Source of the DNA: CAYQQJ01 sp964419935
Lineage (GTDB): Bacteria > Pseudomonadota > Gammaproteobacteria > Pseudomonadales > Cellvibrionaceae
NCBI GenBank assembly: GCA_964419935.1
Contig: CAYQQJ010000001.1
Location: 1 to 64,000, forward strand
Direction: 5' to 3'
DNA length: 64,000 nucleotides
Positions within the stretch are counted from its first letter, which is position 1. Each line of letters opens with the position of its first letter. The position numbers were made by a program, and so were the translations under genes. Below the pieces are notes generated by a model. That model was not told the origin of the DNA and searched no databases. It saw only the letters and a list, made by a program, of their open reading frames with translations. Of the stretch, positions 8,953 through 16,919 are shown piece after piece.

Positions 8953-9351
8953 AGATGTCCCCATATTGTTCTTGAAACGGACTGACAGATCCGGTTGATG
9001 CCAGGCATTCTTATCGCTATGACTTAACGTAGCCCTGACACTATGTGAATGTACGATCATAAGCAGGTTATGCTTTTTCGCGCCATTCTGATGGCGTTCT
9101 CTGATAGCGCAAAACCGATACTCTAATACTAGCTTGTATTCCTGACTTTGGGGAGTCTAAACGGGCGGATGCCCACCCGCGCGAAGACGGTTACATAAAA
9201 ATAAACCATTTTCGAGGGGCCACCACGCCGTTTGTCACTTCGAAAAGGTTGATCCCTCGCACGGCGTGGTGGATGCGAACCCGATATAATGGCACCTCAA
9301 ACGTTTTCTTTTAACGTCTCATAATAATTTTTCAATAATAATGGAGAACCC
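8953..9351. other. Intergenic region with an 11-bp inverted repeat and an element remnant
   Basis: Divergent promoter region between the TonB-like gene (minus) and the cNMP-binding gene (plus). At 9220-9230 and 9262-9272 lie perfect inverted copies of CCACCACGCCG. Between them, 9230-9237 is GTTTGTCA, identical to the tip of the 29-nt arm of the palindromic repeats, and 9240-9256 resembles the inner part of the right arm (AAAAGGT..ATCCCT). It looks like a decayed or deleted copy. No gene was found. Confidence 0.5.
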
Positions 9352-10044
9352 ATGGAAATCCGGTCGCTGCAGCAATTTCCCAGGGACTCGCTGGATGCCC
9401 TGGTTGCCGCTATTCCGTTTTATCGCGCCGTGCGTCAGCAGGACCAGTGGCAGTACGATCTGCTGATGAGTCACTCTCGCATCATCGAATACCGGCCAGG
9501 CGAGGTGTTGCTGGAAAAAGGGCAGGCGGACAACTGGCTGTACTTCCTGCTGAAAGGGCAGCTGGTGGTCAGTGTCGGCGATCACCGCCCTGAAGATCGC
9601 CAGGTCAACTACATTACACCGGGCGAAGTGTTCGGCGATCTGGCGGTATTGCTCAACCATGAGCGTACTGCCACTGTGACGGCGGATCTCAACTGCAAGC
9701 GAGTGCTGGTGTTCGGTACCGATTTTCGCGTGTTTGGCAGGCTACAGGACACCCACAAGATTTCTCTCAAGACCAAGCTGCTTTACTATAGAAACATGGT
9801 GCATAACCTGCGTTGGAAGCTGGAAGTCTACCGTGTTACCTACCCGGACCACATTTTCGCGTCGCTCCACCGCAAGGTGAAACTCTACAGCGGCGTCAAG
9901 GATACACTGGATGAACTTGTGAGCCTGGATGATCAGGCCCGACAACTGGCGAAACTGCTGGTTGACTGGAACCTGGAGTTCGATCGGCTGGCGTCGGCTC
10001 CCCGAGAACCCTTCGATGATCAATCCCTCGCGGCATTCGAATGA
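9352..10044 (+). CDS. Cyclic nucleotide-binding domain protein without DNA-binding domain
   Basis: 230 residues. A cNMP-binding beta-roll occupies about residues 45-135: YRPGEVLLEKGQADNWLYFLLKGQLVV and YITPGEVFGDLAVLLNHERTATVTA, the latter in the place of the phosphate-binding cassette. The rest is helical, and there is no C-terminal helix-turn-helix as in Crp/Fnr. It may be a ligand sensor acting through protein contacts. Good ribosome site GGAG ahead of ATG 9352. The cassette has FGDLAVLLNHERTATV, lacking the GELALxxxxPRSA arginine-serine pair of strict cAMP binders, so the ligand may differ. Confidence 0.8.
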   Translation: MEIRSLQQFPRDSLDALVAAIPFYRAVRQQDQWQYDLLMSHSRIIEYRPGEVLLEKGQADNWLYFLLKGQLVVSVGDHRPEDRQVNYITPGEVFGDLAVLLNHERTATVTADLNCKRVLVFGTDFRVFGRLQDTHKISLKTKLLYYRNMVHNLRWKLEVYRVTYPDHIFASLHRKVKLYSGVKDTLDELVSLDDQARQLAKLLVDWNLEFDRLASAPREPFDDQSLAAFE

Positions 10045-10165
10045 GCATTGCGGCACCTGTGACCCGTAAACGATACGGAGGTGCCTGCGCGGCAGATTAA
10101 GCGCGATGCGCTATATTACCGGTGTTGACCTGAAGATCCGGTCGTTTCTCTTGATTGTATATGCC

Positions 10166-10918
10166 ATGTTCAATAGCCGCTTGAAGCTCGTTTCAGTTGT
10201 TGGCGCAGCCTGCCTGTTAGCCGCGCCGCATTTCGCCTGGTCTCTGGATGATGATCGTCTGTGGCTGCCGGCCAAGTATCGCGCTCACTATTTCGATCTG
10301 AAAGAGGCCGCTCTGGTCGCCGAATCCTTGGATAACTGCACCGAAGTTCTGCGCGCAACGCTGGATTTGGACCTGAGCACACCTGATCATGCGTTTTACC
10401 GTGTCCTCTGCCGGCGTGCCGATGGCGTCAGCTATTCGGAAGTCATCGATGGAAGCACTATGGTTGCCCAGTCATCCATAGCCAACGAAGCACCTCCGGA
10501 AACCGCCGGGGAGCGTGAGCAGCGGCTCGCCCTGGAAGCGCAGAAGCGGAAAGAGGAAGAGGCCCTGGTACAGCAGCGACAAGAAGAGGCGGCGAAAGCG
10601 GCTGTTGCGGCGCGGAATGAAGCCGAGCAGGCTGCCTCTGCGGAGGCGGAGCGACAAGCGCGTCGTGCCCGCGAGCTGGAACGTCGCGCTACAGTGTTTG
10701 CGGAGGTGTGTACCGCGGAGATAGTCGCGCGCACATCGATGATGGAAAACCTCTCGTGGATTACGGAAAAGCCCATTGCCGAAGAGCTGGATAATGGTCA
10801 GATGCGTTTTCACGCGGAATTCGATGCGCAGAACATGTGGGGCGAAGAGCTGCACTACAAGGCGGTTTGCACCATTTCAACCCCGGCGGAGCTGGTTGTG
10901 GTTGTCTCAAAGCGCTAG
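10166..10918 (+). CDS. Secreted protein with charged coiled-coil, unknown function
   Basis: About 250 residues from ATG 10166; an ATG at 10106 would place 20 extra residues ahead of the signal peptide. Signal peptide LKLVSVVGAACLLAAPHFAWS, then a short globular part containing two cysteines (DNCTEVLRATLDLDLS, YRVLCRRADGVSYSEV). Residues ~115-180 are rich in Glu/Arg/Ala/Gln and predicted coiled coil, like TolA domain II. The end again has two cysteines (VCTAEIVARTSM, KAVCTISTP). I do not recognise a family. It precedes dinB but the LexA box between them suggests separate control. Confidence 0.65.
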   Translation: MFNSRLKLVSVVGAACLLAAPHFAWSLDDDRLWLPAKYRAHYFDLKEAALVAESLDNCTEVLRATLDLDLSTPDHAFYRVLCRRADGVSYSEVIDGSTMVAQSSIANEAPPETAGEREQRLALEAQKRKEEEALVQQRQEEAAKAAVAARNEAEQAASAEAERQARRARELERRATVFAEVCTAEIVARTSMMENLSWITEKPIAEELDNGQMRFHAEFDAQNMWGEELHYKAVCTISTPAELVVVVSKR

Positions 10919-10990
10919 AGAACCTCTGATTGTCTTCACGCCGGGGACCGAAGCTACGCACGAGCGTTGGCGGATTGTGTTTTCTCCGGG

Positions 10991-11010
10991 TACTGTATAT
11001 AGTCACAGTG
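10991..11010 (+). promoter_or_regulatory. LexA (SOS) box upstream of dinB
   Basis: TACTGTATATAGTCACAGTG matches the gammaproteobacterial LexA operator CTGT-N8-ACAG exactly in both half-sites (10993-10996 and 11005-11008). It lies 20 bases before the dinB ATG, the usual place for SOS control of DNA polymerase IV. Confidence 0.92.
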
Positions 11011-11029
11011 TCGCTACCCCGGGGCTGAT

Positions 11030-12094
11030 ATGCGTAAGATACTTCACATTGATGCAGATTGTTTTTTTGCTGCCGTCGAGATGCGGGAAAACCCTGCACT
11101 TGCGTCGGTGCCGCTGGCTGTAGGCGGCGATCCGGGCCGGCGCGGGGTCATCGCGACCTGCAATTATGAGGCGCGGCGCTTCGGTGTTCACTCAGCCCTG
11201 CCCTCGGCGGTGGCCATGCGGCTCTGTCCTCAGTTGACCATTCTCAAACCTAACATGGCGCTCTACCGCGATGTATCCGGCCGAATGCAGAGTATATTCG
11301 CGGATTACACGGACTTGGTGGAACCCTTGTCCCTTGACGAAGCTTTTCTTGATCTCACCGATACAACCGCCTGTCGCGGCAGTGCAACACTGGTTGCCAG
11401 GGAAATTCGTCAGCGGGTTGAATCAGAATTGGGAATCACAGTGTCCGCCGGTGCGGCACCGGTGAAGTTTCTGGCCAAAATCGCCAGCGAATGGCACAAA
11501 CCCAATGGCTTTTTCGCCATACCGCCCAGCAACATCAGCGCATTTGTCGCGGATTTGCCAGTGGGTGCGCTGCCGGGAGTAGGTAAGGTGACGGCGGGCC
11601 GCTTGAATCGGTTCGGGCTCTACAGCTGCAGCGACATTCAGGGCTGGGGGCTGGACAAGCTGGTTCATCACTTCGGCGCGTTTGGCGAGAAGTTGCACCG
11701 CATGGCGCAGGGCAGGGATGAGCGGCCGGTGGTGGCCAGCCGGATTCGCAAGTCCATCAGTGTTGAGCGCACCTATGACGAAGATATCAGCGCGACAGAG
11801 GAACTCAATGCGGCCGTCGGAGAACTGCTGCAGGACTTGAGTGGCCGCTTTGATTGCATCCGCGGTGAATACTCCGCCAGCAAGCAGTTTGTGAAAATCA
11901 AATTCGATGATTTCAGTCAGACAACTCTGGAATCGCCACTGACCAGTCGGCGCGGCTGGGTGGACGCGCAGAACTTCTGTCGGCTGCTGCAGGCCGCCTG
12001 GCACCGCCATAAGCGGCCGGTACGCCTGGTTGGGCTTGGTCTGCGGCTCAATAACCGTTTGGCGGGTGCTTGTCAGCTTCCGTTGTTTGATTGA
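11030..12094 (+). CDS. dinB: DNA polymerase IV
   Basis: Error-prone Y-family polymerase for translesion synthesis. Catalytic acidic residues are in HIDADCFFAAVE (residues 6-17) and SLDEAFLDLT near 102; the helix-hairpin-helix LPGVGKVTAGRL is near residue 180, and the little-finger domain follows (SISVERTYDEDI). 354 residues, the expected size. The C-terminus ends in CQLPLFD, matching the beta-clamp binding motif QLxLF. Under direct LexA control by the box at 10991-11010. Confidence 0.96.
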   Translation: MRKILHIDADCFFAAVEMRENPALASVPLAVGGDPGRRGVIATCNYEARRFGVHSALPSAVAMRLCPQLTILKPNMALYRDVSGRMQSIFADYTDLVEPLSLDEAFLDLTDTTACRGSATLVAREIRQRVESELGITVSAGAAPVKFLAKIASEWHKPNGFFAIPPSNISAFVADLPVGALPGVGKVTAGRLNRFGLYSCSDIQGWGLDKLVHHFGAFGEKLHRMAQGRDERPVVASRIRKSISVERTYDEDISATEELNAAVGELLQDLSGRFDCIRGEYSASKQFVKIKFDDFSQTTLESPLTSRRGWVDAQNFCRLLQAAWHRHKRPVRLVGLGLRLNNRLAGACQLPLFD

Positions 12095-12403
12095 CAGGCG
12101 CCGCCTTCACTGGGCCGATCGAGGTAGCAGGCTCGTCAAATGATGAGCATCAGCCAAAAAGTTGATGTAGAATGTGCCACTGAGGGAGGGAACCGGTGTA
12201 TGCTCTCAAGTTAAAGAGCGCAATGTCATTTAGTTTGAGGCAGTACTCCAGGTAAATAACCGGTGATCATACAAATCGGACACTACCGATATCGCGCGGC
12301 GTTATTGCAGTGATTCGGAAGCTGGTTTAACCTCTGCCAAGTTTGCAAGTGCCTACATCTGGTTAGGCTGTCAATCTGTATACAAAAGTGTGGAGAATAG
12401 ACG
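12095..12403. other. Intergenic region, nothing recognised
   Basis: 309 bases between dinB and exbD. Only a weak hairpin (ATCGG / CCGAT at 12275-12290) was seen. There is no terminator with a T-run after dinB and no small gene with a credible ribosome site; in particular no ExbB or TonB gene precedes exbD. Confidence 0.5.
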
Positions 12404-12820
12404 GTGAGTCGTAGAAAGAAGAAGGTAGAGTCGGAAGATAAAGCTGAAATTGACCTGACGCCCATGCTGGACGTGGTGTTTATCATGTTGATTTTCTTCA
12501 TCGTAACCGCATCTTTTGTGAAAGAGCGGGCGATTAATGTCAACGTACCCGAAGACAACGAAACCCCTCCCACGAAAGAAAATGCATCCATCCTGGTTCA
12601 GGTGAATGCCAATGATGAAATCTTCATTGATGGGCGCCGTGTTGACGTGCGGTCTGTGCGCTCGCTCATCGCGCAGAAGCATGCTGAAAACCCTGAGGCG
12701 CCTCTCGTGGTGCGTGCTCACGAGGAATCCAGCGCGGAAAGCTATGTGAACGTGGCTGACGCGGCGCGTGAAGCCAATGTTTATGCGGTGTCACTGGTTC
12801 CTTTCAGCGGCCGCCTGTAA
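12404..12820 (+). CDS. ExbD/TolR family biopolymer transport protein, solitary
   Basis: 138 residues: basic cytoplasmic N-terminus (SRRKKKVESEDKAEIDLTPM), one membrane helix (LDVVFIMLIFFIVTASFV) with the proton-path aspartate in TPMLDVVF, then a periplasmic domain. ExbD proteins work with an ExbB pore to energise TonB or similar carriers. GTG start at 12404 with GGAG upstream at 12391. No exbB or tonB is adjacent, and a strong terminator follows, so it is transcribed alone. It may serve an ExbB encoded elsewhere; the TonB-C protein at 7696-8952 is a possible but unproven partner. Confidence 0.9.
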   Translation: MSRRKKKVESEDKAEIDLTPMLDVVFIMLIFFIVTASFVKERAINVNVPEDNETPPTKENASILVQVNANDEIFIDGRRVDVRSVRSLIAQKHAENPEAPLVVRAHEESSAESYVNVADAAREANVYAVSLVPFSGRL

Positions 12821-12844
12821 ACAGTTAGCGGCGCAAATAAATGC

Positions 12845-12881
12845 AAAAAGCGGTGGTTATTAATTAGCCACCGCTTTTTTT
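12845..12881 (+). terminator. Rho-independent terminator after exbD
   Basis: Stem AAAAAGCGGTGG / CCACCGCTTTTTT followed by a T-run, 25 bases after the exbD stop. Confidence 0.9.
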
Positions 12882-13021
12882 GTGGATAAGATTTAACCTT
12901 TTATCTATAAAATGTCATTCTTGCTTGTCCAATGCAGGAACGAGGGCGTCGGGTGTCTCCCAGGCGCGCTTCACACAGTATTCTTTCACCCTTCAGACGC
13001 CATACCGGGAGCCAATGAGCC

Positions 13022-14185
13022 ATGTCTGCAAATCCGCTGGAATATTATGATCAAAAGACTTTTGAGCGAATAAAAAAGTTCGCTGACAGCCAGGAAACTC
13101 CTTTTCTGGTGGTGGATACCGGGACATTTGAGAAGCAGCTTGAGCATTTGATTGAATGTTTTCCAACGGCGGGGATTTTCTATGCGGTAAAAGCCAACCC
13201 CGCGCCGGAGTTGCTCACTATTCTGCGCGACAGGGGATGTAACTTCGATGTGGCATCGCGCTATGAGCTGGATAAGGTACTGGCTTTGGGGGTAACGCCA
13301 GACCGGGTCAGCTATGGTAACACCATCAAAAAAGCCCGGGATATTCGCTACTTCCATGAGAAGGGGGTGGATCTGTTCGCCACTGATGCAGAAGCGGATT
13401 TGCGCAACATCGCCAAGGCCGCGCCGGGCGCCCGAGTATTTGTGCGTATCCTGACCGAGGGTTCGGAAACGGCGGACTGGCCACTGTCTCGAAAATTTGG
13501 CTGCCAAGTGGATATGGCGCTGGATCTGTGTATCCTGGCGCGGGACCTGGGGCTCGACCCCTACGGTATTTCGTTTCACGTGGGTTCTCAGCAGCGGGAC
13601 ATCGGCGTCTGGGATTCTGCCGTTGCCAAAGTCAAGTTCATATTCGAACGTCTGCAGAACGAGGACGGTATCAACCTGCGGATGATCAACCTGGGCGGTG
13701 GGTTTCCAGCGAACTACCTGAGCCGTACCAATGATCTTCAGCTGTACTCCGATGAAATCACCCGCTTTCTGCAGGAGGACTTTGGCGACAATATGCCTGA
13801 GATTATCCTGGAACCCGGTCGTTCGCTGGCGGGAAACTCTGGCGTGCTTGTGAGTGAGGTGGTATTGATCAGTCGCAAATCCCGTACCGGGCTCAACCGC
13901 TGGATTTACACCGACGTGGGCAAGTTTGGCGGCTTGATCGAAACCCTGGGCGAGGCGATCAAGTATCCGATCTATGTTGAAAAGCAGGGCGAGCTTGAGG
14001 AAGCGGTGATCGCAGGGCCGACATGCGACAGCGCGGATATTCTATATGAGGATTACAAGTACGGGCTGCCATTGAACCTGGCAATTGGCGACCGGATGTA
14101 TTGGTTATCCACCGGTGCTTATACCACCACCTATAGTGCCATCGAGTTCAATGGTTTTCCGCCACTGCAGGCGTTCTACATCTAG
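13022..14185 (+). CDS. speC: Ornithine (or lysine/ornithine) decarboxylase, PLP fold type III
   Basis: Decarboxylates ornithine to putrescine. Fold-type III (alanine-racemase-like) motifs: the PLP lysine in YAVKANPAPELL near residue 58, FHVGSQ, the glycine loop NLGGGFPA, EPGRSLAGNSG, and the catalytic cysteine in GPTCDSADILYED near 342. At 387 residues it matches the SpeC of Pseudomonas type and not the large Escherichia SpeC/SpeF. Substrate choice between ornithine and lysine cannot be settled by eye. ATG 13022 has GGGAGCC about 12 bases upstream. Its stop codon is overlapped by a MITE-like palindrome. Confidence 0.88.
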   Translation: MSANPLEYYDQKTFERIKKFADSQETPFLVVDTGTFEKQLEHLIECFPTAGIFYAVKANPAPELLTILRDRGCNFDVASRYELDKVLALGVTPDRVSYGNTIKKARDIRYFHEKGVDLFATDAEADLRNIAKAAPGARVFVRILTEGSETADWPLSRKFGCQVDMALDLCILARDLGLDPYGISFHVGSQQRDIGVWDSAVAKVKFIFERLQNEDGINLRMINLGGGFPANYLSRTNDLQLYSDEITRFLQEDFGDNMPEIILEPGRSLAGNSGVLVSEVVLISRKSRTGLNRWIYTDVGKFGGLIETLGEAIKYPIYVEKQGELEEAVIAGPTCDSADILYEDYKYGLPLNLAIGDRMYWLSTGAYTTTYSAIEFNGFPPLQAFYI

Positions 14186-14346
14186 GAGGCTTTCGGACTT
14201 ACGCGATCGTAGCGAGCAAGGTGGAAAACCGCAGACAGTTTTTCGCGCTTTTGAGACGCATAGTGGTTCTATGCAACGAGAAAACGCGGAAAAATGGAAC
14301 GGTTTCCCCCCGGCGCAGTAGATTGGTCGTAAGTCCGCAGCCTCCT
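14184..14346. repeat. MITE-like long hairpin overlapping the speC stop codon
   Basis: 163 bp bounded by inverted ends 14184-14203 (AGGAGGCTTTCGGACTTACG) and 14328-14346, which match except for one bulged base. The interior is itself largely palindromic: TTTTTCGCG..TTTT..GCATAG pairs with CTATGC..AAAA.GCGGAAAA around a short centre near 14263. No transposase is encoded. It starts inside the speC stop codon and ends 81 bases before the convergent DUF3300 gene, so it could now serve as a transcription or decay barrier between them. Confidence 0.7.
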
Positions 14347-14426
14347 CGCACGGCCGCTTCTGGCCCGTTCATCTTTACCTTGTGCCCCCGGTCTACGCGG
14401 ATCGACAAGATAACCTTCAAATACAA

Positions 14427-15680
14427 TCAATGGCTCATCAACGACGGGTGTCTCGTCCGATTCTGGCTTGGCCTCTCGCGTCGGGAGTCGGTCCGGTTCG
14501 CCCGCGATTCACGCCGATTGACGGACCCACCTGATACTGATCTCCCTGGGTGAGTCACGGTTGAGCGAGACCGTGGATCTCTCTGTATAACCCCGCCAGA
14601 GGGCAAACGGTCCCGCTCCACCATGGGGCGGCGCTCAGATGAATCGATTTGACGAACATGGCCGGGCCCGCGCTCAATTCGAATCGGGCGGTCGCGGTGT
14701 CCAATGACGTCATGCCTCCGGTCGCTGCCAAAGTGGATATCCCGGTGATCACGCCGCGGCTGATGTATCACCACAGGACCACGCCTGTGGTTGCGCTCCC
14801 AGTTGTGGCGGTAGGCGCGGTGGTCTCGCCAGGGGTGGGCATCATGGTGGGAGGCCAGCTGGCGGCTGGAGTAGAAATGTGATCGGTGCCGGTCGCCAAT
14901 CGACGACAGGACCACCACCTGATTGAGGTGCCAACGAACCGAGCTGGTGAAAAAATGCGGCGTCAGGCTGATACCGGCACTCCAGTAAACACTGTGATTA
15001 TGGCCCCGGTGGTGGCTGCGGCGGCCACGGGGGTAGTCCCAGTGCACCGGCGGATAGGCATTCCAGTGCCATGAGCCATACACGATACGGGGATCATAGT
15101 AGGGGATGTAGACGACCTTGGTTTCGGCCGGCTCTATGATGATGGTCTGCGCGTTGCGCTCGATCTTGAAATGTTCGAGGGTTTTCAAATTCCCTGCCGC
15201 GTAAGCCTGTTCCCGGAGGGCCTGGATCCGAGCAAGTACATCGGCCTCGTTGGCGATGAATGCTTCTCCCAGCGTTTCGGTCCACTCCAGATCTTCATTC
15301 ATGCGTGCCACGATTTCCGGAAAGGCTACCAGCGCCTTGATGCTGGGGTTCCAGTCTTTGTATTCAACCGCATTTACCGCGGACTCCCCGCTCAGGTCGC
15401 GATTGCTTTGCCACCAACGGGCTGCCTGAACCACGTCGAGTGGATAGGTGGCGGCAATCAACACGTGGGAGAGTATGGTGTCCGGGTAGAGCGCGATTGG
15501 TGCCAGCATTTGATCCAGCTCGGCCTGGCTGAACTCGGCTTCCTCTGCCCGTGGATTATCAAACAGAGTCCCGGAGAGAGGACCCAGGCAGGCGAGCAAC
15601 ATCAAGGTGGCGAACAATCGGGCAGACGTACTCGCCAGCATTTCATGCAAGAGTGCTCGATTTGTGGATACTGATTTCAT
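14427..15680 (-). CDS. DUF3300 family secreted protein
   Basis: About 417 residues from ATG 15680, chosen for its GGGGGA ribosome site; a longer frame runs upstream. Signal/anchor segment LFATLMLLACLGPLSG, then the DUF3300 domain with ELDQMLAPIALYPDTILSHVLIAATYPL, WNPSIKALVAFPE and VVYIPYYDPRIVYG. The last ~200 residues are a low-complexity His/Arg/Ser/Asp tail (for example RRDHRDIHFGSDRRHD). Function of the family is unknown; such proteins are exported and may bind metal or polyanions through the basic-His tail. Confidence 0.85.
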   Translation of the reverse strand: MKSVSTNRALLHEMLASTSARLFATLMLLACLGPLSGTLFDNPRAEEAEFSQAELDQMLAPIALYPDTILSHVLIAATYPLDVVQAARWWQSNRDLSGESAVNAVEYKDWNPSIKALVAFPEIVARMNEDLEWTETLGEAFIANEADVLARIQALREQAYAAGNLKTLEHFKIERNAQTIIIEPAETKVVYIPYYDPRIVYGSWHWNAYPPVHWDYPRGRRSHHRGHNHSVYWSAGISLTPHFFTSSVRWHLNQVVVLSSIGDRHRSHFYSSRQLASHHDAHPWRDHRAYRHNWERNHRRGPVVIHQPRRDHRDIHFGSDRRHDVIGHRDRPIRIERGPGHVRQIDSSERRPMVERDRLPSGGVIQRDPRSRSTVTHPGRSVSGGSVNRRESRANRTDSRRERPSQNRTRHPSLMSH

Positions 15681-15975
15681 GGTGCTTCCCCCTCTCTGCC
15701 AATGGGCCAGGCAGACGCAATGGTGCCTCAAGACACTGGTGGCCAGCGTGAATTATGACGGATTTCTGGTCCCACTTATGAGACCTGTCGCCATGCACAT
15801 AGTTTAGAGCGTGAAAGGTTATGAATTGGGGAGAAACTATGCAACCTGTCGGTTTAGTGATCAACGGCGCAGAGCGGGGTAAGCAGAAGGCCCGCTGCCC
15901 GATGGGGCTGCGGGGCACATGCAGTCTAATTACGACTAACTAATTACCATTTACTAATTACTAGTAAGACCATAT

Positions 15976-16782
15976 CTACTTTGCCGCCGGCTTGCGGAAT
16001 TTCAGCGTCATACGGTCACTCTCGCCGATGGCCAGATACTTCTGGCGGTCCTGATCTCCCAGGGCTAACGAAGGCGGTAGCGTCCACACGCCTTTTGGAT
16101 GGTCCTTGCTGTCTTTGGGATTGGCGTTGATATCACTGCGGGCAACCAGCTCGAACCCAGCCTTTTCGGCTAGGGCAATAACCACAGCCTCGGTCACATA
16201 GCCACTGGTTTGCATGTCTTCGCTTGCAGTGTCGGGCTCGGCGCGATGCTCCACTACACCCAGCAGACCGCCTGGTTTAAGGGCGTCATAAAAGTCTGCA
16301 AAGGCATCAGCGGCGAAGCCATCGCCCAGCCAATTATGCACGTTGCGGAATGTGACGACGCGATCGGCACTGCCGGACGGTGCTATTGGCGTATCGACAC
16401 CCGCACCAAATTCCGTGACCCGAACCTTGTCGTAGGTCGCGGGGTTCTTCTCCAGCTTTTCCAGAAAGGCTTTGCGGCCGCGGATGTAGTAGGGGACGTC
16501 AGTTTCCACCGGAAAGTGCGCGGCGTAGAGCAGCCCTTGATCTCGTAGATAGGGTGCCAGAATTTCGGTGTACCAACCGCCGCCGGGTGCAATCTCAACG
16601 ACCGTGTGGTGCGGCTGAATGTCGAAGAATTCCAGGGTGGCCACAGGATGGCGGTAGCTATCGCGAGCCGCGTTGGCTTGGCTACGGTGATCGCCAGCGA
16701 CAGCATTGGCCAACTCACTGGCGAACGCCGTCTGCAGGCTCAACAGACCGGCTAGTGTCAGGCAAAACAGGTGCTTTATCAT
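15976..16782 (-). CDS. Exported class I SAM-dependent methyltransferase-like protein
   Basis: 268 residues with a clear signal peptide (MIKHLFCLTLAGLLSLQTAFA). The SAM-binding loop is VVEIAPGGGWYTEIL near residue 62, and a following acidic/Asn motif VTFRNVHNWL and FYDALKPGGLLGVVEHR complete the Rossmann methyltransferase pattern. SAM is not normally present in the periplasm, so the activity of this exported family is unclear; it is nevertheless a recurrent group in gammaproteobacteria. Stands alone on the minus strand. Confidence 0.82.
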   Translation of the reverse strand: MIKHLFCLTLAGLLSLQTAFASELANAVAGDHRSQANAARDSYRHPVATLEFFDIQPHHTVVEIAPGGGWYTEILAPYLRDQGLLYAAHFPVETDVPYYIRGRKAFLEKLEKNPATYDKVRVTEFGAGVDTPIAPSGSADRVVTFRNVHNWLGDGFAADAFADFYDALKPGGLLGVVEHRAEPDTASEDMQTSGYVTEAVVIALAEKAGFELVARSDINANPKDSKDHPKGVWTLPPSLALGDQDRQKYLAIGESDRMTLKFRKPAAK

Positions 16783-16919
16783 TATGAATCCTCATCGGTT
16801 TGGTGGCGGGCAATCAGTAGTGGCAGATAATGCAGGAGGACAATATGAGCTGACAAGTCGTGAGTGCTCCTGCCAGTGTGGGTTTGCAGAACCCGGGTTC
16901 TTAATAATCAGGCTTAAGC

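Noticed and set aside
14221..14553. Plus-strand open frame over the MITE-like hairpin after speC
   Set aside because: Lies within a palindrome and continues antisense into the DUF3300 gene; no start signal.
16783..16919. HipB antitoxin gene downstream of hipA
   Set aside because: 137 bases with no HTH-coding frame and no ribosome site.
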